From Amborella trichopoda (lineage: Eukaryota > Streptophyta > Magnoliopsida > Amborellales > Amborellaceae): a DNA stretch of 64,000 nucleotides. Position 1 is the first letter of the stretch; each line of letters opens with the position of its first letter. The translations under genes were made by a program, and so were the position numbers. The stretch is taken from positions 23,003-87,002 of the forward strand of contig NW_006495314.1 of NCBI RefSeq assembly GCF_000471905.2, written 5' to 3'. The notes below the pieces were generated by a model, which saw only the letters and a list, made by a program, of their open reading frames with translations, was not told where the DNA came from and made no database searches. This document shows positions 62,441-64,000 of the stretch, piece by piece.

Positions 62441-62579
62441 AAATTTTGGATTTTATTTGGATTTTGGTATAGATCCAAGATTTGGATTTGATGGGTATTA
62501 TCCGGATCCAAACTTTGGATCCCAATAGTAATTTAGATTATATCCAGGTATATGTGGATCCGATCTTGTTTCGACCTAG

Positions 62580-62585
<6 letters not shown>

Positions 62586-62614
<29 letters not shown>
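62586..62614. repeat. (AT)n microsatellite
   Basis: About 28 bp of AT repeat at the left border of the foldback elements. Confidence 0.95.
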
Positions 62615-62617
<3 letters not shown>

Positions 62618-62618
<1 letters not shown>

Positions 62619-63065
62619 AAGTCTTCCCAACGCCTATAGGCGAAAATGAATAGTGATTTTGCCTACCCTTATCACCGTCTAAATTTCATCACGCGGTCCG
62701 ATTGTACGGTAGTGTTTTATTTTTTATTTATTTTTCTGTAAATCGGAATGACCTGAAATTTGGAGGGACGAACATCTTATTGAGGCGCATCTAATAAAAA
62801 TATAAAAAAATTATCCGCAAAAAAAAAATTGATCAAAATACCCCCAAAACTTTTTGAGGGTATTTGGGTCAATTTTTCCATGCACTTTTGTTTTTATATA
62901 TATTTTTCAAAGATTCCCCTATTTTTGATAAATACATGCTCCAAATTTCAGATCATTCCGTTTTATAAAAAAAAATGAAAAATGAAACACTATCGAAAAA
63001 TCGTGACCGCGCGATGAACTTTGGACAGCGACGGGAATAAAAGAAATCACTGTTCATTTCGCTTA
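62618..63065. mobile_element. Foldback MITE (family C), copy 1
   Basis: A long inverted repeat with arms of about 200 bp: cgcctataggcgaaaatgaa and atcaccgtc on the left arm, aatcactgttcatttcgctt and tgaactttggacagcg on the right. The centre has tttgagggtatttgggtcaa facing caaaatacccccaaaa. It would form a near-complete hairpin in RNA. Confidence 0.75.
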
Positions 63066-63071
63066 TGTTCT

Positions 63072-63478
63072 ACGCAATGCCTATAGGCGAAAATGAACAG
63101 TGATTTTACCTACTCCCATCACCGTCAAATTACATCGCGCGGTCACAATTGTTTGATAATGTTTCATTTTTAATTTTTTTTTTACAAATCGAAATGATCT
63201 GAAATTTGGAGCGTGTTCAACCAAAATAGATGAATCTACAAAAAATATCAAAAAAGTATTTTACATGAAATAAATTGATCAAAATACCCCTAAAAAGTTT
63301 TAGGGTTATTTTGATCATTTTTTTACAATTTTTTTTTAAATATTTTTATTGGCCTCACTAAGATGTACACACGATCCAAATTTCACATCATTCCGATTTG
63401 TAAAAAAAAAAAAAGAAAAATAAAACACTATCGGACAATCATGACCGTGGAATGAACTTTTGACGATGATGAGCATAT
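63072..63478. mobile_element. Foldback MITE (family C), copy 2
   Basis: The same design directly behind copy 1: atgcctataggcgaaaatga, the centre aaaatacccctaaaaagttt facing ttagggttattttgatcatt, and a right arm ending near gaacttttgacgatgatg. The right end is less well kept. Confidence 0.7.
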
Positions 63479-63487
63479 ATATATAGG

Positions 63488-63810
63488 TGTAGTTTGTATA
63501 GAGCCTACTTTCAAATAGTGTCGAAAAATGTGGTTTCAATATTGGAAATCTTTGTGATAGCCTTAAAATATATTTTCACATTTATTTATAAATTTTAAAA
63601 CTTCAAAAATTAGTGTAGATTGACAGATCTATCAAAACTTGAAAATTTTGAAAATTGATAGTCCAAAAATGTGTTACAAAATACATTATTTCCTAAACTT
63701 GAAATCCATTTTTTTCTCATGTCCATGCATCTTGATGTCAAGATGATGAATTTGAGTATATTTGGGTATCAAAATAACCTCTTCTAGTGAAATTTTTGAC
63801 GTAGGTATTT
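63488..63810. mobile_element. MITE family A, copy 4 (one end lost)
   Basis: Starts gtttgtatagagcctacttt and has caaatagtgtcgaaaaatgt and gggtatcaaaataacctctt like the copies at 38318 and 45901. The right terminal repeat is missing after gacgtagg. Confidence 0.7.
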
Positions 63811-64000
63811 TTTTTGTTATATACTATTTTATAGATATAGAATAATATATAGAATAAATTTTTTTTGGATTCAATCGGGTCTAGATCGAGATCCTATGTA
63901 TACTTTTTGAATCCAGATCCGAATCCAATATTCTAAATCCAATTGGATCCAAATCCAAAACCCCTGTATACTTTTTGGATCCGAATCCTGATCTCGGTGG

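Larger units (their letters stand above)
62441..64000. mobile_element. Nested MITE complex
   Basis: Outer parts at about 62441-62580 and 63850-64000 are rich in ggatccaaa/ggatccgaat words, look like the two ends of one GGATCC-rich element (continuing past the window), and are interrupted by an AT microsatellite, a pair of foldback elements and a family A copy. The nesting order is an inference. Confidence 0.5.

Noticed and set aside
1-64000. A biosynthetic or defence gene cluster
   Set aside because: The five genes belong to unrelated processes and are separated by repeat-rich DNA. No shared pathway is visible.

Overview
This is nuclear DNA of a flowering plant. It is AT-rich, has interrupted genes with GT-AG introns, and is packed with small transposons, CT/GA microsatellites and two runs of N. 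The gene families (plant RFC4, a heavy-metal-associated isoprenylated plant protein, a WRINKLED-type double-AP2 factor, a USP-domain cytoplasmic kinase) are plant-wide or plant-specific. I cannot name the species from sequence alone.

Layout. 1-4405: low-complexity and unassigned DNA. 4406-7122 (-): eight exons of replication factor C subunit 4, with two E2F-type sites just upstream; the C-terminal third of the gene was not found. 7123-14460: repeats (two hAT-like MITEs, a probable solo LTR, a tRNA-derived SINE, two further MITE families). 14461-16013 (+): a HIPP metallochaperone gene whose last exon carries a frame-shifting 22-bp tandem duplication. 16532-19326: a hAT DNA transposon with a perfect 8-bp target duplication, a 774-bp gap and a minisatellite. 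19327-26300: SINEs, MITEs, tandem duplications and a decayed RNase H-like fragment. 26456-29431 (+): WRI-type AP2 factor with the classic 9-nt VYL microexon. 30362-30725 (-): RTE-type LINE tail. 30875-36127 (+): a broken Ty1/copia (Tork/TNT1-like) fossil with both LTRs. 36212-50060: mainly MITEs, with a G-box cluster and an orphan pair of E2F-like sites. 51023-57222 (+): an eleven-exon USP-domain receptor-like cytoplasmic kinase, with an assembly problem in intron 1. 59716-60315 (+): a single-exon small two-helix membrane protein. 60316-64000: SINE remnants, then a composite of nested MITEs that includes two foldback elements in tandem.

The genes do not form a pathway; they are unlinked housekeeping or regulatory genes in a repeat-rich euchromatic stretch. 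I found no convincing new biological system. The most useful observations are the E2F sites on RFC4, the apparent loss or displacement of the RFC4 C-terminus, the HIPP frameshift next to other local duplications, the cross-window MITE and SINE families, the gene-free G-box and E2F clusters, and read-error-like sequence next to CT microsatellites.
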